64,000 bases of DNA from Tetramitus jugosus (lineage: Eukaryota > Heterolobosea > Eutetramitea > Acrasida > Vahlkampfiidae): contig OW569359.1 of the NCBI GenBank assembly GCA_937625935.1, positions 434,001-498,000 on the forward strand. Reading direction: 5' to 3'. Shown here in pieces: positions 9,895 through 19,617 of this stretch. Under the pieces are notes generated by a model. The model was not told where the DNA came from. It worked only from the letters and a program-made list of their open reading frames with translations, and ran no database searches. Position 1 is the stretch's first letter, and the number at the start of each line of letters is the position of its first letter. A program made the position numbers and the translations under genes.

Positions 9895-11364
9895 ATGAAA
9901 TTGTTGTTTTCCCTTTTTTTTTGCTCCCTTTTTGTTTTTGCCATGATGCTATTGATGCCTCATGGCTCCCATGCTGTTGTTCTCCCAAACAAGAGAGTTC
10001 CTAGTGGTGGTGGTGGTCATGTCCATTCCGGCGATGACTTGACACCGTTGGATCGCTATGTCTACAAGTTTGATCCCGCCTTTACTTACTCCATTGTAAA
10101 GAGTGAAAAATTGAGCGACATGACAGTCATGTTGATTAATATGACGTCTCAGACGTGGCAAAATGAAAAGATTGTCAAGCAGCCATTGTGGTATCACTAT
10201 ATTGTTCTTGGTGTGCCTCATGAGCTAAAGATTAAAGATCATGGCATGTTGTTTATCAATGGAGGCAGTTTGCCCCATGTTCCCAAATTGGATGATCAAA
10301 TGGTGACTGTCATGACCAAGAGTACTGGATCCATTGTTGCCTCATTGTACGACATTCCTGTTCAACCATTTACCTTTTGGAATGATACGGTTCCTAGTCG
10401 TGTCGAAGATGCTATCGTTGCTTACACATGGGAAAAGTTTATTGAGACCAATGATCCTTATTGGTTGTTGAGATTCCCAATGGTGAAGGCATCGGTCAGA
10501 GCAATGGACGTGATTCAAGATGTTGTCGCCAAGCAATTCGGTGTTTCAACATTGTCAAAGTTTGCTGTCGGTGGTGCTTCAAAGAGAGGTTGGACCGCTT
10601 GGTTGACTGCTGCTGTGGACACAAAGCGTGTCACTACGGTGATTCCTTTGGTGATTGATGTGGTGAATATGGTCAAGGTGTTTACCAATATTCATAACTC
10701 GTTGTGCGGATGGCCAGAAGCCATGAAAGATTACGTGCAGCAAGGTGTGACAAAGTACATTGGCACTCCGAGCTTTGTGGATTTGGCCCAACAGGTTGAT
10801 CCTTTTGTGTTCCGTGAGCGATTGAGAAACACTGAAAAGATGATCATCAGTGCTGCCAATGATCAATTCTTTTGGCCAGATGGCTCCACATTCTCCTTCC
10901 ACGAACTGCCAGGTACTGCCAAGAGAATTCGTTATGTTCCAAATGCAGAGCACAGTCTCAGTGGCACAGATGTGACCTTTACCACTGCTTCCTACTATTA
11001 TGCCATTTTGAATGGTGTTGAATTGCCAGATTACACATTCGACAAGGTTGATACTGCCTCTGGTGCCAAGTTGACTGTTCGAGTGACCAATGGTAAGAAG
11101 CCAACTCAAGTTCTCTTGTGGTCATGTACCAATCCAACTGCTAGAGATTTCAGAATTACTACCACAGGCAAGTGCTATCAATCCGTGGAGTTGTCACCTG
11201 AAGGTGACAATCAATGGAGCGCCACTGTTGCTACACCAGCGACTGGATACACTGCATTCTTCATTGAGCTGACCTTTGGAAACTATTTTACTCCAATGGT
11301 GTTGCCTGCAATGAAGTTTACAACCTCTGGTTACATTATCCCAGAAACTACACCTTGCCACTAA
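9895..11364 (+). CDS. Secreted PhoPQ-activated pathogenicity-related/AprA-family protein
   Basis: Belongs to the PhoPQ-related alpha/beta-hydrolase-like family, which includes Dictyostelium AprA, a secreted repressor of proliferation. Supporting stretches are PLWYHYIVLGVP, LFINGGS, the nucleophile-elbow-like VGGASKRGWTAWL, and the C-terminal FFWPDGSTFSFHELPG. I chose the ATG at 9895 because the next residues (MKLLFSLFFCSLFVFAMM) form a clean signal peptide. An in-frame ATG at 9820 would add 25 polar residues before it and spoil the signal. The length from 9895 (489 aa) suits the family. It is likely exported; whether it acts as a chalone as in Dictyostelium is inference from family only. Confidence 0.82.
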   Translation: MKLLFSLFFCSLFVFAMMLLMPHGSHAVVLPNKRVPSGGGGHVHSGDDLTPLDRYVYKFDPAFTYSIVKSEKLSDMTVMLINMTSQTWQNEKIVKQPLWYHYIVLGVPHELKIKDHGMLFINGGSLPHVPKLDDQMVTVMTKSTGSIVASLYDIPVQPFTFWNDTVPSRVEDAIVAYTWEKFIETNDPYWLLRFPMVKASVRAMDVIQDVVAKQFGVSTLSKFAVGGASKRGWTAWLTAAVDTKRVTTVIPLVIDVVNMVKVFTNIHNSLCGWPEAMKDYVQQGVTKYIGTPSFVDLAQQVDPFVFRERLRNTEKMIISAANDQFFWPDGSTFSFHELPGTAKRIRYVPNAEHSLSGTDVTFTTASYYYAILNGVELPDYTFDKVDTASGAKLTVRVTNGKKPTQVLLWSCTNPTARDFRITTTGKCYQSVELSPEGDNQWSATVATPATGYTAFFIELTFGNYFTPMVLPAMKFTTSGYIIPETTPCH

Positions 11365-11519
11365 GATAAACACTATTTCTCCCTGCTTGGGTTACATTTT
11401 TTTCTTTCCCACAACATTCGAGGAGTTTCATTGTCAATGAGGCTTCATTGGAGAATTGATTCAACCAGATTTGTGAGTGAAACATACTTCTGAAAAACAA
11501 AGCCAACAACTTGTTCCAA

Positions 11520-12839
11520 ATGACTTCTTCCACTCAGGTATCGGCCAAGAGACAACGACCAGAAAAACTGTTCCACGAAAAGGTTTTTGTAATTTCCAAT
11601 ACTTATAAAGGAGTTGAAAGAAAACGGATCCAACAATTGATTGAGAGTAATGGCGGTAAAGTGAAAACAAAGTTTCCCAGTGACTACATGGTACAGTCAT
11701 TTTTGGATGACGATGATGATCGATTAGGGGAAGCCCATGACTGTGGTGCTCTCGTTGTTTCTCTCCATTACTTGGAACATTGCTTGGAGAAAGAACGATT
11801 GGTGGATTTTACAGAGTATGCCCTGGGAGAATTTGAAAGTAAAGAAGATGAAAAGAACAAGTTGATTTTGGAGCAAATGAAGAATGGATTCTCTGAGGTG
11901 AGAGACGAAGCGAGAGAATATGAGGAGCAACCACAGACCTTTCATGATTTTTTGCATATGGAACGGTATGAACCAGATGAAACAAGGCGTGTCATGTATT
12001 TGGTTCGCATTCAATCGCACATGTTGAGTAGGACTGCAAAGCAGAAGAGATTGTATGACTACTCTTCTTCTCCTTCGATGGAATCGATTGTTCAATTCTG
12101 TACATCCTACTTCTCAAGCAGCAAGTTGGATGTCAAGTTGCTGGATATTGAGTTGTCTATTGATAAGGTGAAATCAAGTAGTAGTAAAACTGTAGACATA
12201 CGACTTGGCAACAAGTACCTCTACCCTATTCATATTCGACGACTAAAGTCGATGGATAATATCATCCGATTGAATGGTCTTGAAATTTTGGACGTGTTAG
12301 AAGAAAACTTACCAAAAGATGGCTATTGTATTCTCGCTATTACAGATGAAGATATTTATGAAGTGGAAGATGATGATACAGTGATAATGGGACGAGCAAC
12401 AGGCGACAGAGTAGGAATCGTTAGTCTCTTCCGATTCAATCCTTCACTCAATGATGAGAAGATGGTGGAGTCAAAGTCCAAGTCGCTATGGCTGAGTAGA
12501 GTCATGAAGACTGTGGCTCACGAATCAATGCACATGATGGGCTTGGATCACTGCTGCTTCTACAATTGCGTCATGAATGCCTGTGTCGAAAATGAAGAAG
12601 ACCACAAAGAGTCGATATTCCTTTGTCCCATAGAGTATGTACAGTCTCATGTGAACATCTTTGTTCTAACGAAGTCAACTACTAACCTCTGTCACAGCTT
12701 ACGAAAACTACAAGCAAGTCTTGGTTTTGATATTGAGAAGAGATACAGGGACATGCTCCTATATTTCGAAAAACATAACATGGTCTCGGAATCAAATTGG
12801 TTGAAAACACATTGCCCAGCGCTTGAACCTGCCCAATAA
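11520..12839 (+). CDS. BRCT domain-archaemetzincin fusion protease
   Basis: Starts at the first ATG (11520); the frame is open slightly further upstream but only from a TTG. Residues about 15-105 read as a BRCT domain, with the LFHEKVFVIS strand, IESNGGKV turn and ALVVSLHYLEHCLEKERLV helix. The C-terminal part is an archaemetzincin: HESMHMMGLDHC at about 334-345 gives the three zinc His and the catalytic Glu, followed by the Cys-rich second-site region (CFYNCVMNAC ... FLCPIE). The last Cys of the usual CPxC pair is replaced by Glu. Archaemetzincins are metallopeptidases with poorly known substrates; BRCT domains bind phosphopeptides in DNA-damage complexes. The pairing suggests a chromatin or DNA-repair role (inference). 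Confidence 0.85.
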   Translation: MTSSTQVSAKRQRPEKLFHEKVFVISNTYKGVERKRIQQLIESNGGKVKTKFPSDYMVQSFLDDDDDRLGEAHDCGALVVSLHYLEHCLEKERLVDFTEYALGEFESKEDEKNKLILEQMKNGFSEVRDEAREYEEQPQTFHDFLHMERYEPDETRRVMYLVRIQSHMLSRTAKQKRLYDYSSSPSMESIVQFCTSYFSSSKLDVKLLDIELSIDKVKSSSSKTVDIRLGNKYLYPIHIRRLKSMDNIIRLNGLEILDVLEENLPKDGYCILAITDEDIYEVEDDDTVIMGRATGDRVGIVSLFRFNPSLNDEKMVESKSKSLWLSRVMKTVAHESMHMMGLDHCCFYNCVMNACVENEEDHKESIFLCPIEYVQSHVNIFVLTKSTTNLCHSLRKLQASLGFDIEKRYRDMLLYFEKHNMVSESNWLKTHCPALEPAQ

Positions 12840-12913
12840 ATACCAATCTTTCGATTCACAAGCGGTGAAATTTTTCACTGGCATTTACAGTTCGAGTCCA
12901 AGCTGGAAATCAC

Positions 12914-14634
12914 ATGAGAAGAGAAATCATGAGCAATCATTCATCGAATGATGTTGTTGTTCGTCATCGTCACCATCATGTCCACAGTTACTCTGTTGAC
13001 AAGACCAAGGATAACCTCAACTCCAAGTCTCGTGAAGAAATGATACCTCGAACTCCACCTCCACAGCACAAACTGAGTGCGAATGATAAACCTCCAAAGA
13101 AGAATATCATGACTGAAAGTGAACAATCAAGAATTGAGGAAGTGGAACCAAAATTTCAGAGCATTCCTTTGGTGGATCAGTTTGAAGTTGGAAGCGATGA
13201 TGGGGAGTCTGATAGCGAAGAAAATCAATCTCCTATTCGATCTGCTCGCACAGCAAAGAGTGATGAAGTTGGATCGTTTCATTTGAGCAATAAGAGCTCT
13301 AAATTAATAGAAAATATGAGAAAGAGAGTAGAACAGCGGAAGAAGAAGAGCAATATGGAGAAGAGTAATAATGACACAGCCACGAAAGTGAATGATCAAC
13401 CTGAGCTATTGGAAACCTCCGAAGTATCCATCATGAGAAAATCCAAGGAGAGAAAAGTGGAAGAATCATCTGATATTAATGACAATAGACTCTCTAAAAT
13501 GATTCATCGGTTCAGACATGCACCTCCGATGAGCAATTTGCGGAGGGAGCGAGCACCAGAGGCATTTTTGGTACAAAATGATGAACCAGCAGAAAAGATA
13601 CCGAATACAAAGGGATGGTGGGAATATGAGATAAATCAACCACAAACAGCTCAATCCACAAATTTCTCCAATCGTTTAGCATCTGTTTTGGATATGGATG
13701 TATCTCTACGGAGCTTGGTGTCTCTCTCCTCTTCTGACGAAGACTCTAAACGCAAGTTTGAGGAGCGATATCATCCTTCCCATTTTAGGAATCATTCACA
13801 ATCTATGGTTCCTCCTGTACAAGCATCGCTTCAATCATCTATCAGTTCTATCCGCTCAAGTACCAATCAAAGTGAGGATTTAGAGATGGCTTTGGAAAGG
13901 ATTAAGAACAATTTTAAGAATCAGCAACAGAAAGAGTAAGTCTTCGAATTCTTCAATTTCATCATACAGTTCTCTGAATTAACCACTTCTGTGAACCATA
14001 AAGAATCATTAGAACAAGATTCAATAACTCGGAATCTGATGAGTATATGAATAGCCTATTGTATCGAGCCCAACAATTGCTATCAAGTGGTGACTCTTTT
14101 TCTCTTTCCTCCTCCAACAACAGTTACAGTTCAATACACTCGGTGCATTCTCCAAAGAAAGATTTTCCAAATACCTATACTCTTCCTGTCGCTCAAGAAG
14201 AAGAAAATCTAGTCGAAACAAGTGTATCAACAAGCACTACTTTGAACCAGTCACCCCATCTAGTTGAAGAAGGAACTCAGATGGAATTTGATCTAGTTTC
14301 AGATCCTTCTGTTTCTCAATTAGATACTCCTATTGATTGCAATCCAAACGATTCATTCGAAAGAGTGGATATCTCTGTACAGGTTGACCTCATGAATGCA
14401 ACAGATTTCGTCACAGAAACGCCAAAGAAAGAAGACAAAATAGAAGAAGATGTGCCACACCAAATCGAAGAAAATGAAGAATTCGGCCTAACTGAAGAAC
14501 AAGTTCAACTCTACAGAGAAAGAATCAATGATGACAAGGTGTGTCAACTCCTCCTTCAAAAAATACAATCTCTCGAAAGTAGACTGGCGGAGCTTGAAGT
14601 TAACCCGCCAAAAACTCCGTTGACGGCAAAATAA
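12914..14634 (+). CDS. Hypothetical Ser/Glu-rich protein, 2 exons, 547 aa
   Basis: Two open frames are joined by removing 13936-14012 (77 nt, GTAAGT...TTAG), which continues the reading as ...QQQKETRFNNSESDEYMNS. The product is 547 residues, mostly disordered, with many Ser-Asp-Glu clusters (SDDGESDSEENQ, SSSDEDSK) that look like casein kinase 2 sites. A short basic helix lies near 130-150, and a C-terminal coiled coil (LLLQKIQSLESRLAELE) is followed by a proline-rich tail. No catalytic domain is visible. It may be a scaffold or cytoskeletal regulator, but nothing in the sequence identifies it. Confidence 0.7.
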
Positions 14635-14649
14635 CAACAAACAAAAAAA

Positions 14650-15021
14650 ATGAGACCACTCCATGCTGCAATGATCTTTGTAGTTGCCGGTGCATCAACC
14701 TCCGGCTTCTTATTGAGTCATAACACTATCCTCAAATTCATGCGTGATAAGGTGAGTTTTTTGATCATATCGAAAAAGCTTTTTTATTTTGTTTTTTGTT
14801 CGTTTATTCAAGCATGAGAATGTGTTTCTGACATTGTTTTCTCTTGATTGTTGTCGTTTGTTTGATTTGTGCGATTGGAATTCAAGCTTGAGTTTGCTGC
14901 ACAACAAGAAAAGCAATATGAAGAAGCTCTCAACCAATGGCAACAAGATGTCGAAGCTGTCAAGGCAAAGAGAAGACAAGTTTTACAGGAAAGATTGGCG
15001 GCAACTGAACATGCCGAGTAA
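14650..15021 (+). CDS. Small single-pass membrane protein, 78 aa, 2 exons
   Basis: Exon 14650-14751, intron 14752-14886 (135 nt, GTGAGT...CAAG, phase 0), exon 14887-15021. The N-terminus is a hydrophobic helix (AAMIFVVAGASTSGFLL); the rest is a charged amphipathic coiled coil (EKQYEEALNQWQQDVEAVKAKRR). The ATG follows an A-rich run. The build, a short N-terminal anchor and a charged helix, resembles small organelle-membrane assembly factors, but I recognise no family. The join is phase 0 and keeps a continuous heptad-like helix across the junction, which supports it. Confidence 0.6.
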
Positions 15022-15218
15022 GCTTGTGGTATTTTTGGAAGGATCCATAATAAAATGAATGAAACTTTAATTGTATTTGTTTCACATGCGCGCGTTGAGG
15101 AATCTGTACACAGTTCATCCGTTGTTTGTTTAGCCAAAATATTTTAGATGATTGACACACAACTTTCAACAATCATCATCACATAGAATTAAACTAAATC
15201 AAATAACAAAAAGAGAGA

Positions 15219-15578
15219 ATGGAAAAGTGTTTAGCAAAGGTTGGTTTTGTTGATCATCGCGTCACATGCATCATTGGTTGCAATCCAAATGAGCGAATCA
15301 CTGAACAAGACGTTCTCATCAGTGTGACCGTCACGTGTGACATTTCGAATGCCGTATCGGAAGATCGCGTCGATCACACGGTTGACTACAGCAAAATGGT
15401 GCATCAAGTCACACAGATTGCAAAACAAGGAAAGTTCTTGCTCATTGAAACGATGGCTGCTCATTGTTTGAACGAACTTGTCAAGAGCTATCCAACAATT
15501 GAGCACATTCAAGTCACCGTTCGTAAATGCCTCTCCTACCAACCGTTTGTCACCCTAGAGAAGACAATCAACAAGTAA
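15219..15578 (+). CDS. folB: Dihydroneopterin aldolase/epimerase-like protein
   Basis: A 119-residue single-domain protein of the FolB tunnel fold, the normal size for this family. Conserved positions are the IIGCNPNER start, EQDVLISV strand, HTVDYSKM (Tyr 57), FLLIETMAAH (Glu 77, pterin-binding) and the Lys near 103 in TVRKCLSY, which matches the catalytic KP Lys of bacterial FolB except that the Pro is changed to Cys. FolB converts dihydroneopterin to 6-hydroxymethyl-dihydropterin plus glycolaldehyde in folate synthesis, or epimerises it. The changed KP position means epimerase-only or altered activity is possible. It is a separate protein here, not fused to the later folate enzymes as in fungi. 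Confidence 0.85.
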   Translation: MEKCLAKVGFVDHRVTCIIGCNPNERITEQDVLISVTVTCDISNAVSEDRVDHTVDYSKMVHQVTQIAKQGKFLLIETMAAHCLNELVKSYPTIEHIQVTVRKCLSYQPFVTLEKTINK

Positions 15579-15943
15579 GAAAAAAGACGATGAAAACAAC
15601 GTCAACAATAATAACAACAAAAAAGTAAACACTTTTTTTCTCATTGGTTAAATAACTACTTTTTTTTATACAAATGATGTAGGAATCATTCACTTTGTGT
15701 GCACACCTGATCACACCACAAATCACCACAAGTCCTCTGAGAACACCTTGGGGGAACCTCAAGTTTATCATCAGTCAACAAAAGCTATAGTTATAGCTAT
15801 AGCTCTCACTCTCTATAAAGTTCTTTGTGTGATGTGGATATTCACATCATGAGACACAAAGTATGTTTTCCTCTCAACACCAAAAAAAAAACGTACTTTT
15901 TTGGGTTGAGAGAAAAGGACATGATTTTTGTTCATTGTTGCTT
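15579..15943. other. Intergenic between convergent genes
   Basis: Holds A/T-rich 3' flanks and an alternating TATAGC cluster around 15783-15807. No gene or RNA structure supported. Confidence 0.5.
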
Positions 15944-16060
15944 TTATGCAGAGTTGGCGAGTCTACGTCTTCTGACAAAGCCCAAAACTCCAAAGAGAGC
16001 CAAAAATGCCAAAACAATCATCAAAATGATTGCGATAATATCACCAGCTGCTAATGCCAT
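15944..16060 (-). CDS. Very small single-pass membrane protein, 38 aa
   Basis: The ATG at 16060 is preceded (on the coding strand) by an A-rich leader of CAACA words, the same leader type seen before large genes in this window. The product has a short Ala/Gly/Asp start, a hydrophobic helix (IIAIILMIVLAFLALFGVLGF) and a tail with four arginines (RRRR), the signature of a tail- or single-anchor membrane peptide with cytosolic positive end. The frame is open upstream to a TTG at 16207, but that part has no ATG. No family recognised. Confidence 0.5.
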   Translation of the reverse strand: MALAAGDIIAIILMIVLAFLALFGVLGFVRRRRLANSA

Positions 16061-16317
16061 TGTTGTGTTTGTTGATGTGTTGATGAAGTTGTTTTTTTTT
16101 GTTGTTGTTGATAGTTTTTGTTGATAAAACTCCCACTTGGATTTCAATGTGTGGAAAGCACCAGGTTGGAAGCCCAACTCACCCTTCGAATTTCTGGTCT
16201 TCCCCAATCGACTATGTTTACAATTTCGTATTCTAACTTTCTCCGCTGTTCAATTTCTCCATCATCCGCCAAAACTTGATCATCCCGCCAAAAAACCTCA
16301 CAACACCCAACCCAAAA

Positions 16318-17688
16318 ATGACCACGTTCAATGAGCTACTGTGTGCAAGCAGGAGCAACAGTGAAGCCATTACAAACTTTATTTCCATTCTACCGTTTCC
16401 AAAGATTATTGACAGATCAACCAACTCTTATCATGTTCATTTCCTGACTGTTGGACCATCAAAGCTACAAGTGCGTCAACTCAGAGTCAAGCTCAGCACT
16501 CGCAACGAACTCATGGCACTAGAAACAAACACGATTGTTCAACCAGAGACGATTCATCTGTTGGATGACATTCTTGCTCAATATGATTGTTTCTCTTCAT
16601 CATCAAAATCATCATACCATGGTAGTGCAATGTATGATGATGATGATGATAGTGAAGAATATGGTGGTGGTCATGGTGATGATGACGAAGTGATTACGAG
16701 CTTCAAGCTCATCAAGAGTCCAGTTCACAGCAACAGTTACTCTGTTGATTCTGATCATTTGCAGTACTCTGTGGCTCCCTTTGCTAATAATCCTGATTTT
16801 GGTCAGTTTGTGGTTGTGTTGGGAACGAACAAGGGATCATTGCTCATGTACCGTATTGAGCGAGAGAACAATGATCATACCATTTCGATCAAACCATTGA
16901 TACGTAAGCACAAACCATTGTTTACAGTTCCAATCACTTGTTTGGATGCGATTCGTGTGTCATCGAATCGTATACGTGTTGTGGCTTGCAGTGAAGAAGG
17001 ATCGATTCGAGTGATCAACTATTCCCTAGATTTGAATGAGCAGCTTGACAAGAATCAGATGGTTACTTGTGAGATTAGTGCGAGAGAGACAAGGTTTTTA
17101 TCGATTCAATCTGTTCATTTCCTTTCGGCGTCCAATTCATTTGTGACGCTGACGATTGCAGGTGACATTCAAGTGTGGAGAGAAGGGATGGGTGGCCAGT
17201 TTGTGTTGCAACACTTGTTGCGAGAGGAGACTGCCGAGGAGAATGATGATGAGTCGTTTGGCATTGGATCGTATGTGTCAATGGATGTGAGAGATGATTT
17301 GATTGCTGTTGGTGATTCACTAGGTACTCTAACAATTTGGGACTTGTCCAATGTGAGCAGTCATGGTCAGAACTCAAAGAGCAGAGCACCGGAACCCATT
17401 ATGAGATTAAAGCCAGGTGCGGATCGGACACAGAACTATAAACAAGACAATGAATGGATTGGTAGCATTGAGAAGGTAGCATTTCATGCAAATCCTAACA
17501 TTCTGTTTACAGGATCGACTACTGGCCAGCTCGTATCGTGGAGTCTCGAGAACCGGATCTCACCTGCTTCTCGGTGGATTCAAGTGTCGTCTCCAGTCAT
17601 TGATTTCGACTATGATCCATCAGGAATTGACTTTATCTTTTTGACAGATGATCAACGAGTCCACTTTACTCGATTTGGCGGTCAATAA
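16318..17688 (+). CDS. WD40-repeat beta-propeller protein, possibly Nup43-like
   Basis: The first supported ATG (16318) follows a CCCAAAA leader; upstream the frame is open only from a TTG. The 456-residue product has the spacing of a seven-bladed propeller. Blade-like segments are FVVVLGTNKGSLLMYRI, ITCLDAIRVSSNRIRVVACSEEGSIRVI, FVTLTIAGDIQVW, LIAVGDSLGTLTIWDL and ILFTGSTTGQLVSWSL. A poly-Asp/Glu insertion sits near residue 100. The last blades (GxVxxWSL then DYDPSG) recall the nuclear-pore protein Nup43, but the identity is weak and any WD40 scaffold is possible. No enzymatic motif. Confidence 0.7.
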   Translation: MTTFNELLCASRSNSEAITNFISILPFPKIIDRSTNSYHVHFLTVGPSKLQVRQLRVKLSTRNELMALETNTIVQPETIHLLDDILAQYDCFSSSSKSSYHGSAMYDDDDDSEEYGGGHGDDDEVITSFKLIKSPVHSNSYSVDSDHLQYSVAPFANNPDFGQFVVVLGTNKGSLLMYRIERENNDHTISIKPLIRKHKPLFTVPITCLDAIRVSSNRIRVVACSEEGSIRVINYSLDLNEQLDKNQMVTCEISARETRFLSIQSVHFLSASNSFVTLTIAGDIQVWREGMGGQFVLQHLLREETAEENDDESFGIGSYVSMDVRDDLIAVGDSLGTLTIWDLSNVSSHGQNSKSRAPEPIMRLKPGADRTQNYKQDNEWIGSIEKVAFHANPNILFTGSTTGQLVSWSLENRISPASRWIQVSSPVIDFDYDPSGIDFIFLTDDQRVHFTRFGGQ

Positions 17689-17856
17689 ACTGTTGTTCGA
17701 TCGGATATTTCTGCGCGTACTCCGCTTGTAGATTGGTGGAGAAATACTCCCGACACCTGTCGCCCACAGTTTGGCGCTGAATACAACTACAACGAGATTT
17801 TTCAACTCCACAGACTGTGCAACAACAAAAATCAAACCACCATCATCATCATCAGA

Positions 17857-18906
17857 ATGTCCAACTCTCTCATACAACAAATTGAACAACTCTGCCAAAT
17901 CAACCAAGAAGAACATCAAAAGTACCTACAAGAGAAGCAAGCGCACCAAACTAGTCTAGCCCAACTCTCATCCCAATACAAAAAGCTCGAAGAACAAAAG
18001 AAGCAAAATTATCGTCTCTCTGAACAAATTAGCAAAGTTCAAGTCCAACAAAAACATTTGAACTTGTCGATAGCTCACATTGAAACAGAGTTAGAAAGTA
18101 TCAGAAACGTATGTATTCCATGTTGATTGATTTTCTTTTTTGATACTTCTCTCTCTATAGATATGCTAAGCTAACAACATTGGAATTGACAACAGTCAAT
18201 GATTGAGATGAAGAGCTCTGCTGCACAAAAGGAAAACCAGTTCAAGAACCATAGAGACCAAGCCATTCAGACGTTGAAGCTACTGTTGAGTGACCAAAGA
18301 GAGTTGTTGCATCGATATGACCCTAGACATGTCAATCAAGCCATTGAGAACATTCAAATCAAGATTAGGCACCTCGAAAGACTGAAGCTACAACAACAAG
18401 GCCAGGCATCTATAGTGAACAAGGGTGAAACCAAGGTAGTTGCCATGACGGGGGACGAGTGGACTGAATGGGAGAGAAAAAGAACAATGTTCACTCAACA
18501 GAATGAATCTCTATGCAAGCAAGTTGACAAGTTGAAGCAAGAGCTACAGTGTCGTAAGAGCAAGGACAAACAACAAGAGATGACAATAATGATCCAGAAT
18601 AAAGAGACAGAGTTGGTCTCACTGAAGGAACAAGCTGAAGAATGGAAATTGAAGATTCAAGAGTATCAACAGAGCTCAATAGAATACGAGGAACAAATCA
18701 ATCAGATTACGAGTGAATACATTGAGAAGTGTGATCAACAAGCTTGTGTCACTTGCTCTGGTGTGTTGTTTACTAGAGAGTTGTGGGATAGTATCTCAGA
18801 AGAGGATTCCAATTTGATGATCCAATTTCATAGAGACCAAGAACTGGCACAACAGCAACAAGAACAAGACTTGAATATGGAGGGAGAAGCTATGCAAACT
18901 GACTGA
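17857..18906 (+). CDS. Coiled-coil protein, 2 exons, 320 aa
   Basis: Exon 17857-18108, intron 18109-18195 (87 nt, GTATGT...ACAG, phase 0), exon 18196-18906. Nearly the whole product is coiled coil, rich in Gln, Glu and Lys, in at least three blocks (residues 5-80, 85-150, 165-220). After the coil comes a short segment with two nearby cysteines (CDQQACVTCSG) and then a Gln-rich tail. Overall build is like kinetochore, centrosomal or transport-tether coiled coils, but no family signature is visible. The product of the neighbouring minus-strand gene is also helical. Confidence 0.7.
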
Positions 18907-18990
18907 TTCAAGTTTTCAGCTCTTTGAAAAATGTTCCACATGCGCACTCACCGTGACTGTAGAAACGTCTATGCCTGTCTTTGCACACTC

Positions 18991-19431
18991 TCACGTAGAT
19001 ACACCATTCTTCTGTAAATAGAGTACAATGTCATCGATATCAATATCCGACCATACCCTGCCTCGAATATGGATCTCTTGGTCATACATTTGATCTGTCA
19101 TCCGGTTCAATAGGGCATGTTTTTGTAAGTCTTTTTGTGCTTGCTTGTTGAGATCCACAAACGGATAGAGTTGAACCCCATGCTGAGCAGTATATTGACC
19201 AATGCTCAGCTCTTCTAATCGCTGTTTCGTGGTAGAAATTGATTCGTCATCCTTCACATACTTGGTGATGGATGCCGAAGATTGAATCATTCTTTGCCTT
19301 ATTTGTAATCTCAGAGTTTCAATGGATTGTTCTTGTTTCGAACGGATAGATTGTTCCCGGTAGAGTTGAGTCCAATGTTTCGCCAATTGGAGGCGCAAAT
19401 CATGGCAGCCATCCACGTTGTCGTTTTGCAT
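18991..19431 (-). CDS. Hypothetical helical protein, 146 aa
   Basis: Starts with ATG at 19431. The first half is a charged helix (LAKHWTQLYREQSIRSKQEQSIETLRLQIRQRM). The second half has a more structured look (GVQLYPFVDLNKQAQKDL ... IRGRVWSDIDIDDIVLYL). No family recognised. It shares a 186-bp divergent promoter region with the FkbM methyltransferase gene at 19618. Another frame on the same strand is open between about 19440 and 19580 but lacks an ATG, so an extra upstream exon cannot be excluded. Confidence 0.55.
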   Translation of the reverse strand: MQNDNVDGCHDLRLQLAKHWTQLYREQSIRSKQEQSIETLRLQIRQRMIQSSASITKYVKDDESISTTKQRLEELSIGQYTAQHGVQLYPFVDLNKQAQKDLQKHALLNRMTDQMYDQEIHIRGRVWSDIDIDDIVLYLQKNGVST

Positions 19432-19589
19432 TCGTTTGATCGGTATCTGATTTTTCCTGTTTTGGAGTTTACGCTCGTTTCAAGATGTATTTGTACAGTT
19501 CCAACATCCAAAGTGAACACTTCTTTCTTGAGATAAATGAGAGAACACGATTCAGCAATTGCTCCCAGAGAAAAGAAACCCCTCTAGAG

Positions 19590-19596
19590 TATAAAT
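19590..19596 (+). promoter_or_regulatory. TATA-like element
   Basis: TATAAAT lies 22 bp upstream of the start codon at 19618. This is close for a TATA box, so the transcript would have a very short leader. Confidence 0.35.
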
Positions 19597-19617
19597 CGAT
19601 CGAAACAAAAACAAGAT

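Noticed and set aside
12863-12912. Possible tRNA (GTTCGAGTC box before 12914)
   Set aside because: The T-arm stem does not pair and no D-arm or acceptor stem is seen.
19440-19580. Open minus-strand frame upstream of 19431 reading like a beta-strand segment
   Set aside because: No ATG in that frame and no splice pair joins it to the 146-residue gene; it lies in the shared promoter.
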